Of a stretch of DNA of 64,000 bases, positions 21,333 through 32,402 are shown one piece after another. The notes below the pieces were generated by a model. That model was given only the letters and a program-made list of their open reading frames with translations, had not been told where the DNA came from and ran no database searches. Origin of the DNA: Melieria omissa. Lineage: Eukaryota; Arthropoda; Insecta; Diptera; Ulidiidae. Location: positions 26,701,783-26,765,782 of the forward strand of contig OZ020269.1 in assembly GCA_963971225.1 (NCBI GenBank), read 5' to 3'. The position numbers were made by a program, and so were the translations under genes. Positions within the stretch are counted from its first letter, which is position 1, and each line of letters opens with the position of its first letter.

Positions 21333-21858
21333 TTAACCCTTCGCTGCATGGCATTGCATATATGCAATGTTAACTTTTCATAGATTTGGAAACTTTTCTA
21401 TTCAGCATTTTACAGTTGTTCATTCCTCAGCTGCATCTTTTATGTTAAAACAATTGATTACTAACGGAATTTTGCGATTAACATTGAAAGTATGCGCAAA
21501 AGAATCGAAAAAGCAGCAAGTGTTTCGATTTGGTGAACTAATTTGGGTTATTGATGGCGATGGTGATATGGTGATCGCCGTCGCTCAGCTGTTTAGTGCG
21601 TTGAATTACGAGTATAGAGTGACGTCTGACCTCTGTTCGACTCCCCGTAGTTGTCAACAGTAAAATATTGATAAAACCGACTTTCATTTCGGCGGTAGCG
21701 CTCTCACCAGGATACGGAAAATGGCCGTAAAACTTCTTTCCTAGATACAGGAATTCAACAAAATTTCATTTTTACCATCAGAACTTAACAAGCAACAAGA
21801 ATTATATAACAAAAAAGTTTTTTCTTCACGGAAATTAAATCATGCAACGAAGGGTTAA
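21333..21858. mobile_element. piggyBac-like TTAA MITE, family C
   Basis: TTAA at 21333-21336 and 21855-21858 flanks CCCTTCGCTGCATG and CATGCAACGAAGGG. The perfect 18-bp palindrome CATTGCATATATGCAATG lies at 21352-21369, 15 bp inside the left TTAA. A 98-codon open frame inside (21367-21663) has no ATG start that I can support and no known domain. Confidence 0.75.
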
Positions 21859-22402
21859 TTAATTTTAAGATCTGCCATGCTCGACTCGCTGTGCAGCTTG
21901 GATTATGTAAATTGTGGCCAGCTGGCTGCTTGCAGCTGAAACTGTAGCAGCATTTTCGTTGGAAAAAATTCGCTTATGATGAATTTCGAAAAATGCGGAA
22001 TTTCGATTTGAATTGCATGCAGCTAAGTACCAGAATTGATTAGGTGTTTTTTGTGCTAAAAGCTAAGGTTGAAATATTTTGTGTTTGCTAATATTAAAAA
22101 ATTCTAATCAGTTAGTTTACGAAGAAAAAGTTAGTCTAAAGATGGCTTCAGGTGTTGCGATTTGGTGTAGAATTTGATTGGATTGTTAATTGTACATTCT
22201 GTTTCACAAACGGTTATATCGAATGAAAATCAAAATATTTTTATTTTTCATCAACTACCGATTGAAATTACATGTTTTAACAATTAAGAACTATAAAGCG
22301 CGTAGCAGTTGATTCACGTAGAAAATTAGTTTGAAAGGCATGAAGTGGTAAAGCTAATTTGTATCTTTTGCACAAACGTTTGTATGATCATCAAAAATCA
22401 TA

Positions 22403-23114
22403 ATTTTTTATTTTATTTTATTTTATTTTATTTTATTTTATTTTTTGTTATTTTTTTTTATTTTATTTTATTTTATTTTATTTTTTTTATTTTATCTTGT
22501 TTTATTTTATTTTATTTATTTTATTTTATTTTATTTTATTTTATTTTATTTTATTTTATTTTATTTTATTTTATTTTATTTTATGTTATTTTATGTTATT
22601 TTATTTTATTTTATTTTATTTTATTTTATCTAATTTTATATCATTTTATTTTATTTTATTTTATTTTATTTTATTTTATTTTATTTTATTTTATTTTATT
22701 TTATTTTATTTCATTTTATTTGATTTGATGTGATTTTATTTTATTTTATTTTATTTTATTTTATTTTATTTTATTTTATTTTATTTTATTTTATTTTATC
22801 TTATTTTATTTTATTTTATTTTATTTTATTTTATTTTATTTTATTTTTTGTTATTTTTTTTAATTTTATTTTATTTTATTTTTTTTATTTTATTTTATTT
22901 TATTTTATTTATTTTATTTTATTTTATTTTATTTTATTTTATTTTATTTTATTTTATTTTATTTTATTTTATCTAATTTTATTTTATTTTATTTTATTTT
23001 ATTTTATTTTATTTCATTTTATTTGATTTGATATGATTTTATTTTATTTTATTTTATTTTATTTTAATTTATTTTATTTTATGATATCATTTGTTTTGAT
23101 TTTATTTTATTTTG
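22403..23114. repeat. TTTTA pentanucleotide array (about 0.7 kb) with higher-order structure
   Basis: Almost pure TTTTA units run for about 710 bp. Two irregular landmarks each occur twice: a TTTTTTGTTATTTTTT segment (near 22441 and 22844) and a CATTTTATTTGATTTGAT segment (near 22712 and 23014). This suggests duplication of a larger block within the array, followed by unit-number change. The ILFYF-rich open frames here are translation of the repeat and not genes. Confidence 0.95.
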
Positions 23115-23392
23115 CATCTTGTTGTACGACCATCAGATTGTCATTTCCAAGAACCCTGTAGGGATGTAGAGGGGTGAAGAGTAGGTTTCAAGACCCTGAA
23201 GTGGTTAAACGTTTAAAGCTAAGTTGTACCCTTGTTGAATAAATCTTCCACCAGTCATATTACTGCATTCAAAGCAAATTTTATGGGTTTGTAAAAGTTA
23301 TTAGTGAGCATGACAGTGGAAGCAGTGGTCCATTCAGGACTGTCATGCTAAGGAAGAAGAAGACAACATTTTAAGCCGTAAACCTTGTCAGT

Positions 23393-23498
23393 CAGTGGCG
23401 GATTCAAGTGGGTTTTGGGGTTTGAAATCCCATTTTATTAATATTAAAGAATTACTTTTTGAAACCTCCCCCGACATATTTTTCTGAATCCGCCCCTG
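23393..23498. mobile_element. hAT MITE (106 bp), CAGTGGCGGATTC family
   Basis: The ends are CAGTGGCGGATTC and GAATCCGCCCCTG. Perfect 8-bp duplications TTGTCAGT lie at 23385-23392 and 23499-23506. A sister copy is at 58632-58780, sharing AAAGAATTACTTTTTGAAAC-like interior. Confidence 0.85.
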
Positions 23499-23506
23499 TT
23501 GTCAGT

Positions 23507-24469
23507 CATTCCAAAAAATAAGAGTACAATTTCAAATAGATCTCAATAATTTAAGAACTTTGGCCAGAATGTATGGTCATTTGGATCATAACGCTGTCGT
23601 ACAACCAGTTGCACCATTCGACTAAAACTTCTTAAAAATCTGGAGAGGCCCAACATTTGGTTCACATAGAGAATATTTTTAAAGACCTAAAGTACTTGAA
23701 ATAATGTGTCGTTAGTATAGAAAAAGATGCCTGCTGGAACTATTTCAACATTAATTGTATTGCTGAACTTATTACGTTCTACTTACTTCAGGAATTGTCG
23801 AAAGATAGAAATCACTTTTGAGGTTATTGAGGCCACCTGACGACCCTTTTGTAGGGATCACTCATATTAGAAAAATTGTATAGATAACTTTTCAAGTAGT
23901 TAAGATCTTTTTTTTTAACTGTTTGTCTGTCCAGAGTCTGAAGGAATTTATGGCTTTAACACGAAATGATTTTGTATTTCTGCAAATAAAGTCCTTTTCC
24001 AATTTCAGAGTTTTTTATAAAACCCATCACTCATTGCAATCGGACTGCAAGTAGTCGCTGTCAGAAACCAGGCAGCTCATGATTCAGTTTATGATTTCGC
24101 ACCTTCTTCAGGCATTCACACTCCTGTTTGGAGATTAATGTTTTTGTCTCCATTAAGCCTGGACCATAGTTTTCTCCGTTCTCGCCCTTCAAGTCTACAT
24201 GTCAGTCACATGGAAATGAACCCAAATTTGAATGATTCACTTTTTCTTATTTCTGTTTGCTAGGAATATGAGTTTAGAATTTTTAATTGATTATTTCTTT
24301 CAAAAATTTCATAGCTTTACTTAAAAAAGTTCGTAAGTTAAATCTATAAAATCGACTAATAATAATAATTAAATCTATAGGTATTTATGTTTCTGTAAAA
24401 TGATGAATTCAAGTTTAAAAAAATATACAATATATTGAAACTATATATTTTTTTAAAACCCGAGAAATA
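23507..24469. other. Unannotated AT-rich stretch
   Basis: I see no gene, repeat family or terminal repeats here. Confidence 0.4.
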
Positions 24470-24676
24470 TTTGCCAAGGCCGGAGCCGGGAGACTTGTAT
24501 AAACTCTCCTAAATCTCCGGATGTAATAGCCGATCTGGCAAACCCAGTTGCAGGCATTGGTACTTAAAAATAAAGAATAAAGACATAAGAACTGTAGGCA
24601 GCACTGGTGCATGCAAGAGGATTTTTGAGGACTCAAGCCACCCTCCAAATGTTCTTTATTGGTAAAAAAAATACAT

Positions 24677-25425
24677 AAGTTTCTCGGCTCTGCTTTCTTC
24701 ATTAGTCTAACTGAACTAGCACTTCTCAATATCAGAGATATAGACAGGTTCATAATGGAATCGTCATGGTTCCCAGTGAAGTAAGGGGGAGTCGCGCCAT
24801 CCACTGTGTTATCACATGGAGCCATAAGTTGGGCTTAACCCTTTCGCTATTTTGTTGCCATATGACAACATGCTACTTTGTGGATGACTGAAAACTCTAA
24901 CTATAGTATCAAGAATAATCTTTTTTATGACCAACAAAAAGATTATTCTATAGAATAGTTTGAAATTTTAGAAATAATAAAAAATTAATAAAATGAATAT
25001 TTAACTTAAAAAAAAAGATATGTATGTATATGTTTTTTGAAAATTATATCTTTACATAGTGAAGAAAGAAGAAGCAGAAAAAAATAAGGAACATTTTAAA
25101 ATTGACTTTTTATTTTAATTCAGAGATATTTTTGAAATAATTTTAGCTCAATTAAATTAAGAAATATTTTGTTATGAGAAAAAAATTGTATGTTGAAGTA
25201 CAACCAGAAAAATATGATTGCTGTCATCTGACAACACTCTAAAAAAACAGGATTCGGCAAAAAATTTAAAAAATGACTATCGAATGTTGCTTATAAAACC
25301 ACAAAAAAGACAAAATCGATACATTTAAAGATTTAACTTTCTCCAGTAAAAACCTGTAGCGAAAGGGTTAAGTGAGCTTTTCACATAGAAGGCTGCCACT
25401 CCAAACTAATCTAACCTAACGCGCT
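24677..25425 (+). pseudogene. LINE C-terminus and 3' tail, split by a TTAA MITE
   Basis: From 24677 the frame reads KFLGSAFFISLTELALLNIR, then DIDRFIMESSWFPVK and a stop at 24782-24784. This is the C-terminal end typical of RNase H-bearing LINEs after their HLLCxCPAL motif. The 3' tail follows (TGTGTTATCACATGG, ...), is interrupted by the MITE at 24835-25371, and resumes with GAAGGCTGCCACTCC and AATCTAACCTAAC. The protein upstream of 24677 is too decayed to follow. Confidence 0.7.
24835..25371. mobile_element. piggyBac-like TTAA MITE, family B
   Basis: TTAA at 24835-24838 and 25368-25371; ends CCCTTTCGCTA and TAGCGAAAGGG. TGTTGCCATATGACAACA (24853-24870), a palindrome with one mismatched pair, sits 14 bp inside the left TTAA, and TGCTGTCATCTGACAACA recurs at 25219-25236. 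It is inserted in a LINE tail. It has no coding capacity. Confidence 0.8.
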
Positions 25426-25472
25426 CCTAAAGTATCTGTTTGCTTCAAAAATTGTGGGTGGCAAATAGGATT

Positions 25473-25745
25473 TTAACCCTTAGCCAATCTTGGTCACTTT
25501 GACTGCATTTTTCGCTTTTTCTCGATCCCATGAAATAAGGAGTTGACCATTATTTAGCAAAATAAAATAAAAACGACGCACAAAAATCATTGTTTTTCTG
25601 ACTTTTAATCGAAAACATGAAAGTGTTTTAATTTTCATTTACTTTAAACGAATTTTTTGCACTACTAGCTTTTTAAAATTTTTTTCCAAAACTATGGTAG
25701 TCGATTCGACAAACATTTGAAATATGGTTGGCAATGCAGGGTTAA
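25473..25745. mobile_element. Probable TTAA MITE (273 bp)
   Basis: TTAA at 25473-25476 and 25742-25745. The left end CCCTTAGCCAATC resembles the inverted right end CCCTGCATTGCCAACC apart from a short length difference. A small palindrome GTCACTTTGAC (25493-25503) begins 16 bp inside the left TTAA. The end match is weaker than for the other TTAA elements. Confidence 0.5.
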
Positions 25746-27694
25746 AAAGCACTGAACTCATCTGTTGTGAACAGAACCCCAGACATAAATGAAATCCTGT
25801 GTGCGCCACTGGCAGGAAGTCTTTTTCCACTTCCCTAATTGGCTCGCAACTGCGATAGTGGTTGATGTAAGGGAGGTTAAGAAAAGCAAGTTTAGTATTT
25901 AAAGAAAAAAATAATACAATGCAAACAAATAAATATGCACATAAACACAAATACATTCATTAGTATTTATAAACGTACATTTGTACATATGTGAAATTTT
26001 CAGTGTTCAAAGCACTTGGCGGACTAATGCCCCTTTTTTAAGCACCTTTCAGACCACATGCTGCGATACCAGCACATAATTGCATACTCCATGCTTTTAG
26101 TACGTAATAAGTTCGATCTGTAACTGTAAAAGCGGGTGATTGCCGCTATAATAACGGGGTATGGAAGAAAAACGAAAAAACACGACATTCAATGAATCGA
26201 TATTTGAATTTGAAATAAAATAGATAGACATCGAAATTGAATACTGACGAATGTTTGTCTCGGTGTGTTCGTATAATCAGTGATAAAGCCAAACATTATG
26301 CAACATTCTCAATGCATCGAACATATGCCACAAATTTTTCATGATCTCAAAGAAATCACTTATAAATATATTTATTTATTTATATATGCATACATAAGTG
26401 CTTATGTGTAGGTATGTATAACCATTATTTTACTGACAGTCTGTGAAAATAATCAATACAACAAATCTACTTTATTCAAATGTTCAATGCATACGAGACA
26501 GACAAAAATGCAATAAGATAAAGAGGTCGCATGTAAAGTGAGAACTCATCAACTAACAAATTTGTATTCCATACAAAAATTCAATAGAATTATATACAAC
26601 AATACAAGTACAACAACCACAATACTCGCACATCGAACAAATTTCCAAATTAAATTTCTAGTCACCCCCAGAGCAACGCTGCACAGCGATTCCCATCAGC
26701 CGTTGTTGTTGTTGTTGTGGCTGTTCTTACTTGTGCTATAGTCGCATTCATTATAATTGGATTGTAGTAGTAGTTAGTTGTTGTTGTTGTTGTTGTTGGT
26801 CTTGAAGGAGGTATAACAAGTATAGTTGCTCAACTAAAGAGGGGAACAAATCATACTTGCAGATACTCGAGCGTCTGGCGTTCGCTTTCAGTGCGTCCAT
26901 AAAGCATACTTAAAATATTTCCAACTCAACCCCTAATCTTAAGTCGAATATCTACAAACTGATTTGTAAATATAAAATTTTAACTGCGCTGCACCGAAAT
27001 GCTGAAATGCTCAAACAAGACAAACAGTCAGCCTGCCAGTCAGTCAGTGAGTGAGTCAGTCAGTGAGCCGGCCGACTGGTCTGGGCAGGGACGAGCAGAG
27101 GCAGCAGGCAGACAGGCGAACAGGCAAGTCGGACAGGCAACGGCAGTCGCTGTTGTATATAAAATTGACTAATGGGTTCGTTCCGTTGCGTATTCGCTGC
27201 CAATAGGACAGAGCGGGCGCTCACAACAACAGCAACAACAACAATAACGGCAGCAGCATTAAACAAAATGAAATGAAATGAAAATAGAAAAAGGGAAATC
27301 TAAAACTCCAAAGTGTAAATATACAAATAAATAGTACAACTGTGAGTGCGATTGCGAGTGCAGATATGAGTTAAAGTATCCGTAGATATAATACAACAAT
27401 ACCCACTGAAACATAACGACAGTGCGACAAGGCGCGCACAGGCAGCCCGAACGCTGCTTACATATTCGAATTCAAATTTAACTGCTCCGGCTGAATTTAA
27501 ATTTATGCCCCTATTTTATTGGTGTTGCTGTATTTATGAGCGTCTACGAAGGCCCTGCGGGAATTTAATGCAAAGCTGCTGAACGACCACGCCTAGTTGC
27601 AATGCAGTATCCTATATGTATAAATATAGCTTAGAATCAGAATGTGTTGCTGATTCGAATCTGCACTCAACATATCCAACAATCAGGTCCGATG
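25746..27694. other. Non-coding stretch with simple repeats and a GC-richer part at 26.88-27.46 kb
   Basis: Holds (TTG)n at 26776-26800, CAGT-rich repeats at 27007-27066 and CAA/CAG-rich sequence at 27222-27260. No open frame is convincing. A TATA-like candidate is listed separately. Confidence 0.4.
27150..27275 (+). promoter_or_regulatory. Candidate TATA-type core promoter
   Basis: TATATAAAA at about 27155 is followed by CAACAACAGCAACAAC-type leader-like sequence and, at about 27268, AAACAAAATG. That ATG opens only a two-codon frame (MK then stop), so no gene follows. This is suggestive of a fly core promoter and leader but is common by chance in AT-rich DNA. Confidence 0.18.
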
Positions 27695-27815
27695 AGGCCG
27701 GTCTCGATAGTCCAGTGAGTAGTGTGTTGGCTTCTCATACCAGAGGCCCTAGATTCGATTCCTAGCTCGAGCTGGTGAAACACTCGTTTAGTTCTATCCA
27801 CATGAAGCAAATGAA
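27695..27815 (+). repeat. tRNA-headed SINE, 5' part
   Basis: TCTCGATAGTCCAGTGAGTA (A-box region, about 27702-27721) is followed by GGCTTCTCATAC and the B-box-like AGATTCGATTCC at 27751-27762. The same head occurs at 33190-33258 (minus) and 61751-61860. The sequence after about 27800 diverges, so the body and tail are lost. Confidence 0.7.
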
Positions 27816-29161
27816 AATAACTGGAATTGTTATTCGAAATAGGCGTTAAATTGGAGGTCCCGCTCAGAGAAGGTTTTTAGTGTCCTGGATTTTATTGTTG
27901 CATGTGATTTTTTTATACTTTATAGAAGGAGGGCTTTAGAACAGAATAATACACTGGGCCCAGATGGTTTTTCCACGACTTTGCCTGGGAGAACTTGTCT
28001 CCGGCTGAAGTACCAAGTTGAGAATGCCCTATTATCTCTTGGTCTGACCACCTGGCGCAAGAAGACACAAGAAAAGCTGAGGCGTCTGGAGAGAACTTTT
28101 AAGGAAGGCCTTCACTTGGCCAGTTAAAACCCTGCTATCAGTTCTTCTATTCTATGATTTCACTTATTAATTAGTAAAAATAAACAAATGTTATCTTTTT
28201 AACTATATTCTGATATTCTGATGTTCAATACAAATGGAAATGAATAAAAAGCTAAAGGAAAGAATAGGTTGATAATTAAAAAATGTATACAATCCCGGGT
28301 TCGTCTCGTTAGGGTTGCTCATCAAAGTATGTCGATAAGCAACCAAAAATAGTCAAATTCGTCAGAGAAAACGTGGGTAACAACTCTTTTGGGTCACTAT
28401 CGTTACTTCTTACTGATTCCGAGCTCCATCTGACACCGCTCTGATTGACTCTGACTAAATAAAGTAAATCATTATTTGATAAAATGTCTACTACAATCCA
28501 AAATAGGTCAAAACCGAAGCATTACCTTCAAGAAGCGAGTAGTATCTGTATTTTCTTTAGTATTTCTTGCAAGTTTTGCTTTGATGACTTTTATTTTTTT
28601 ATTGGGTTCTACAATTACTTCTATAATCAGGGTTCTACAATTTCAATTAGCCAAATCCGTTGTGCACTTTTCAAGATATCAGCGGTTATAATGTATAGTC
28701 GTTGTAGGTATGTAAAACTTGCGGTCTTTCTAGTGTTAACATTAGGATACCCAAGGCAGTCAAAATGGCTCCATTCAGATTTTTTTTATTATTGCACGGC
28801 TTATTGAAACAATTTTACATCATTTTAACTATTTTTTTAAAGCTCATTTAAATATAAAAATTTAAAACATTATTAAAAAGAATTTATTACGCTTTAGTAA
28901 CATAATTTCATATATTAATTTGAAGCCAACCTTCTTCAAATTGGCCAGGCATTCGAGTGATACAACAACTTATTGGGCCGCTAACGTTACTACGAATTCT
29001 GAGGTCTATTAAAAATAGCTGTAAGTGACTTTGATTGAATAAAAAAGCGAATCGCTATTGATGAAACTGAAGGAAGATGTGCAAACTGCCTCTGCCTCCA
29101 TCAGGTTTTTGCCTAAATTAGTATGGAAATGATTACCGACGAAACTAGTTAGTAGACATGA
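27816..29161. other. Unannotated stretch with dispersed repeats
   Basis: 28570-28740 is the second copy of the repeat described at 18.3 kb. A short diverged pair with GTTACT and GATTCCGAG/GAATTCTGAG (about 28392-28422 and 28984-29008) is also present. No gene is seen. Confidence 0.45.
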
Positions 29162-29406
29162 TTAACCCTTTCGGGACTACTGGGATAATACGTCCCAGCA
29201 AGGTTTTTATGTCCCTCGAAACAATTATTCAAATCTTAAGACCCACGCATGATATTGTTTCGATTTCGGTGTTCCCGCATAAAAGGATTATTTTAGCATT
29301 TGTGAGCATCCAATATAATTTCCTAAGCCCAACGTTCATAGCATGAGAATATTTCCACTGAGAATATTTTGGATTTTAAAATTAAACTCCGTCCTGAAAG
29401 GGTTAA
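29162..29406 (-). mobile_element. TTAA MITE family A, copy 3 (inverted)
   Basis: TTAA at 29162-29165 and 29403-29406. It is in the opposite orientation to the other copies. The family palindrome is best preserved here as CTGGGATAATACGTCCCAG at 29180-29198, exactly 14 bp inside the TTAA. The other end reads GTCCTGAAAGGG. Confidence 0.88.
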
Positions 29407-29573
29407 AAAACTCCAAAAAGTACCATAAACAAGAACATTATTAATTTAAGACCCACGTAATTACGAATGCTTAACAGAACTGGCAATATTTGACTTGTAA
29501 TTGGTGTCATAACAGGGCACTGCAGAGTAAATTAGTTATTTGTTCCCTTCGTCCACCATAGGTTTCTTACATA

Positions 29574-30515
29574 CATTGTGACCGAAAAGTTTCCGGAAAT
29601 TCTCATTGAAAATTCGCGCGCTGTATATTTTTCGATATTTTAAGTTTCTGTAGGTTGGTAGCACTCTCCTTAATTACTATGCCAAAAATTAGCGCGATCT
29701 GTCAGACTGTTTACGGCAGCTGTTGAAACCAGTTCACCTCAGTAGTACGTTGCGATTTTGTTGAGAATTTTCTTCAAAATGAGTACCGTGAACAGGTCTC
29801 TTTGGACGTGCTTGATCGTACCAGTTCCGATCCAACTTTCATGGAACGCATCATAACTGGTGACGAGACATGGGTCTACGAGTACGACATGCAAACAAGC
29901 CAACAACCATCGGAATGGAGAGGAAAAGACGAGCCGAAACCGAAAAAACCACGCCAAAGTCGCTCGAAAATCAAGGTAATGCTGATTGTTTTCTTCGATA
30001 TTCGTGGTGTGGTGCATCATGAATTCGTCCCTGAAGGACAAACAGTCGGTAAAGACTATTATTTGACTGTTTTAAGACGTTTGCGTGAAAATATCCGCCG
30101 TAAACGGCCTCAATTGTGGAAGGATAATTCATGGATTTTTCATGACGATAATGCTCCCTCGCACCGAGCCAACATTATCAACGATTTTAAGGCCAAACAT
30201 TCAATAAATACCATCGAACAGCCACCGTATTCACCTGATCTTGCACCGTGTGACTTTTTCCTGTTTCCCAAACTCAAATTACCACTCAGAGGAACGCGTT
30301 TTGAATCCATAGAAGACGTTAAACAGAATTCGCATAGGGAACTCAAAGCCATACCGGAAAGCGCCTATAAAAAATGTTTTGATGATTGGAAGAAACGTTG
30401 GCATATGTGTATCGCTTCTAATGGAGCATATTTTGAAGGAGATAAAATAAATATTGATGAAGATTACGAATTTTGCGTTTTATTTAAAATTTCCGGAAAC
30501 TTTTCGGTCACAAGG
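29574..30515 (+). mobile_element. Mariner element (942 bp) with internal deletion
   Basis: The 28-bp terminal inverted repeats differ at one position (TTGTGACCGAAAAGTTTCCG at the left, its inverse at the right) and are flanked by TA at 29572-29573 and 30516-30517. Full mariners are about 1.3 kb. Here the 5' leader joins directly to the middle of the transposase, so about 0.35 kb with the DNA-binding domains is missing. Confidence 0.9.
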
Positions 30516-30542
30516 TATCTTCTTATTCAAGGCTTGCATTGA
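29727..30542 (+). pseudogene. Mariner DD34D transposase, catalytic domain only
   Basis: The frame is open from 29727, just after a stop, to 30542. It has no in-frame ATG before residue M of TFMERIITGDETWVYEYD. The catalytic triad is complete: D in ITGDETW, D in HDDNAPSH, and D in SPDLAPCDFF, with 34 residues between the last two, which defines mariner DD34D. WVYEYD, the HDDNAPSH block and the YSPDLAPCDFFLFPKLK block are unmutated. The two N-terminal helix-turn-helix domains are deleted; the preserved sequence begins about at ENFLQNEYREQVSLDVLDRT. The frame reads through the right terminal repeat before stopping. It cannot recognise its own ends in this form. Confidence 0.9.
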
Positions 30543-30626
30543 AGTTTCACTTCATTTTATCCAGCAGATTTTATGTGTCACTGAGCTTAACAGGACGAGA
30601 TAGAAAATTTTAGAAAACACCTTCGA

Positions 30627-30905
30627 AGGTTAGGTTCGGTGGCTACCTCTAATAGTGCAACTGCTTAGACCTGTAAGGCTCATTGTGATGTCAAGTAGAA
30701 TGTGAGAATGGGCTCTAGTTCCCTTCCTTTAGACTTCCATCTCTTTCAGGTCTCTAAAGGCACCAAAGAAGAGATTTTGCGACACAATTGCATAGGAACT
30801 CGACACTTTTAATCTACTACTCATCTCTGCAGCTTCTGCAAAACTCATTCGAAAGTAGGCGCAATCTTCTGGCATGATTGCTAAAAGGACAATGTCCTGT
30901 GAGAA
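30627..30905 (-). pseudogene. LINE C-terminus and 3' tail
   Basis: The minus strand reads GHCPFSNHARRLRLLSNEFC followed by RSCRDE, the GHCP/HAxRL and C-x2-C motifs seen after RNase H in I/LOA/R1-like LINEs. The region after this is partly deleted. The 3' end contains TCACAATGAGCC, GAGGTAGCCACC and ends in AACCTAACCTT, the same tail as the SINE at 32953. Confidence 0.65.
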
Positions 30906-31269
30906 CCACAAATAACAGTTCCAATTTTATTTATTTTAAGTTCAATTTTATTAATTTTTTATTTTTATTTTATTTGTACAACAATAAATTATTATACAAA
31001 TATTACAGTAGCAGCACTGGCGACTTTGATCATCGGCTGGACATTCAGTTCAATTAGTTTTTTAGAATTACTTAGACCTAAGCCTTCTTTAGCACCTTGC
31101 ATTACTAAAAAAACTAAGAACTGCCAAGGAAAATAATCTCGGAACACTTAAGGCTTTGTTTCAGTGCGAATTTGAAAAAGGACTTCAGTGACAAAGCCAT
31201 TGAATCACCGCGACTTCTAAATTATATTTCTAATTTCTAACAAGCAAGCTTCAAGTAACCGTCGATTTT

Positions 31270-31896
31270 TTTCCGAGCACAATCAGCGAGATTATGCAAG
31301 GGGCTCTGGATAAAATCCACACGTGGGCCACAGGTTGTGGACTCAGTGTAAATCCGGGCAAAACCGAACTGGTACTGTTCACCACTAAGACCAAAATTCC
31401 ACTTTTTAACCTTCCATCGCTTAACGGGCAGCAGCTGAAGCTATCAGCTAAAGCCAAATATCTCGGGGTTCTGCTGGACGCAAAGCTAAACTGGAGATCA
31501 AATATTGAGCTACGGGTCAGGAAGGCCTACGTGGCTTTTTACTCCTGCAACAGGCTATTTAGGAAAAGATGGGGCGTACACCCCCACATCACCCACTGGA
31601 TGTACACGGCCATAGTGCGTCCAATCCTGACCTATGGATCACTGGTTTGGTGGCCAGCTCTAAGCAAGAGCTATTTGGTCCTGAAGCTCAGCAGGGTTCA
31701 GCGATCAGCATGTGTTGGCATCACGGGGGCACTACGTACATGCCCCACGGATGCCCTGAACGTGCTCTTACACTTTCTCCCCATCGACTTATACATAATG
31801 CATATCACCCCCAACTTAGGCTTAATGCGATTGGCTGTTGGGCGGAACGTAGTTATGGGCACACAGCAAAATGCTAAGCACATTACCAAACGTTAA
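31270..31896 (+). pseudogene. LINE reverse transcriptase, C-terminal part
   Basis: The frame is open from the truncation point: FPSTISEIMQGALDKIHTW, then GLSVNPGKTELVLF (the region after the active site) and KAKYLGVLLDAKLNW, a conserved motif of non-LTR reverse transcriptases. The thumb region RPILTYGSLVWWPAL and VQRSACVGITGALRTCPTDA follow. The YADD active site lies upstream of the truncation and is absent. The frame ends at a stop at 31894-31896, before RNase H, where the intact protein would continue. Confidence 0.85.
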
Positions 31897-32042
31897 GTTT
31901 AGTGGGATGACCGACTTTATCGTGCCGTACCTAAGCTTTCAAACGGATTTCGGGGCGAAATTCCCTACGAGGGTCGAATGGGAAAAAACCAGGCTTTCCA
32001 ACGAATACGACATATGTACATATCTTTACGGATGGATCCAAA

Positions 32043-32402
32043 ATGGCGTGCGGGGTGGTGCGGATTGGGTTGGTCGAGGAGTGTAGGACGGGTCTGGGCG
32101 CGCTAAGTCGTTGCGCTGATATCACCCTCATCTGGGTTCCCGGCCATAGGAACATTGAAGGGAATGAGAGCGCGCGCGAATTGGCGCGCTCGGGGGCCTC
32201 GCTTGACGCATCACTGGGTGTCTCGGTTCCGACGTCTTTGGGAGTCGTCAGGAGGGGCTGCTATCTACAGTATCTCAGCCTTGCCTTGTCTTCCTGCCGT
32301 ACCTCGCGGGAGATGTGGCCCTCCTACAACGAGCCGAGATCTCGCGAGCTTATTAACAAACCACGCACCGACGTCGCTAGCTCTGGCAAGGGCAAGATTT
32401 AA
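32043..32402 (+). pseudogene. LINE RNase H domain with internal deletion
   Basis: Upstream (about 31905-32040) VPYLSFQTDFGAKFP and a degenerate YTDGSKM-like YLYGWIQNG mark the start of RNase H in other frames. From 32043 the frame reads MACGVV, VEECRTGL and soon ADITLIWVPGHRNIEGNESA, then RELARSGASL. The spacing between the first aspartate region and the WVPGH motif is only about 100 nt against roughly 270 in an intact domain, so about 170-200 nt are deleted. The C-terminal cysteine region is barely readable (LCANCDLQGDYES near 32555). Confidence 0.78.

Noticed and set aside
22345..23026. Hydrophobic ILFYF-rich frames resembling membrane proteins
   Set aside because: They are direct translation of the TTTTA array.
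29802..30542. Treating the mariner frame as an intact gene
   Set aside because: The frame begins without ATG in the middle of the transposase and lacks both DNA-binding domains, with about 0.35 kb missing from the element.
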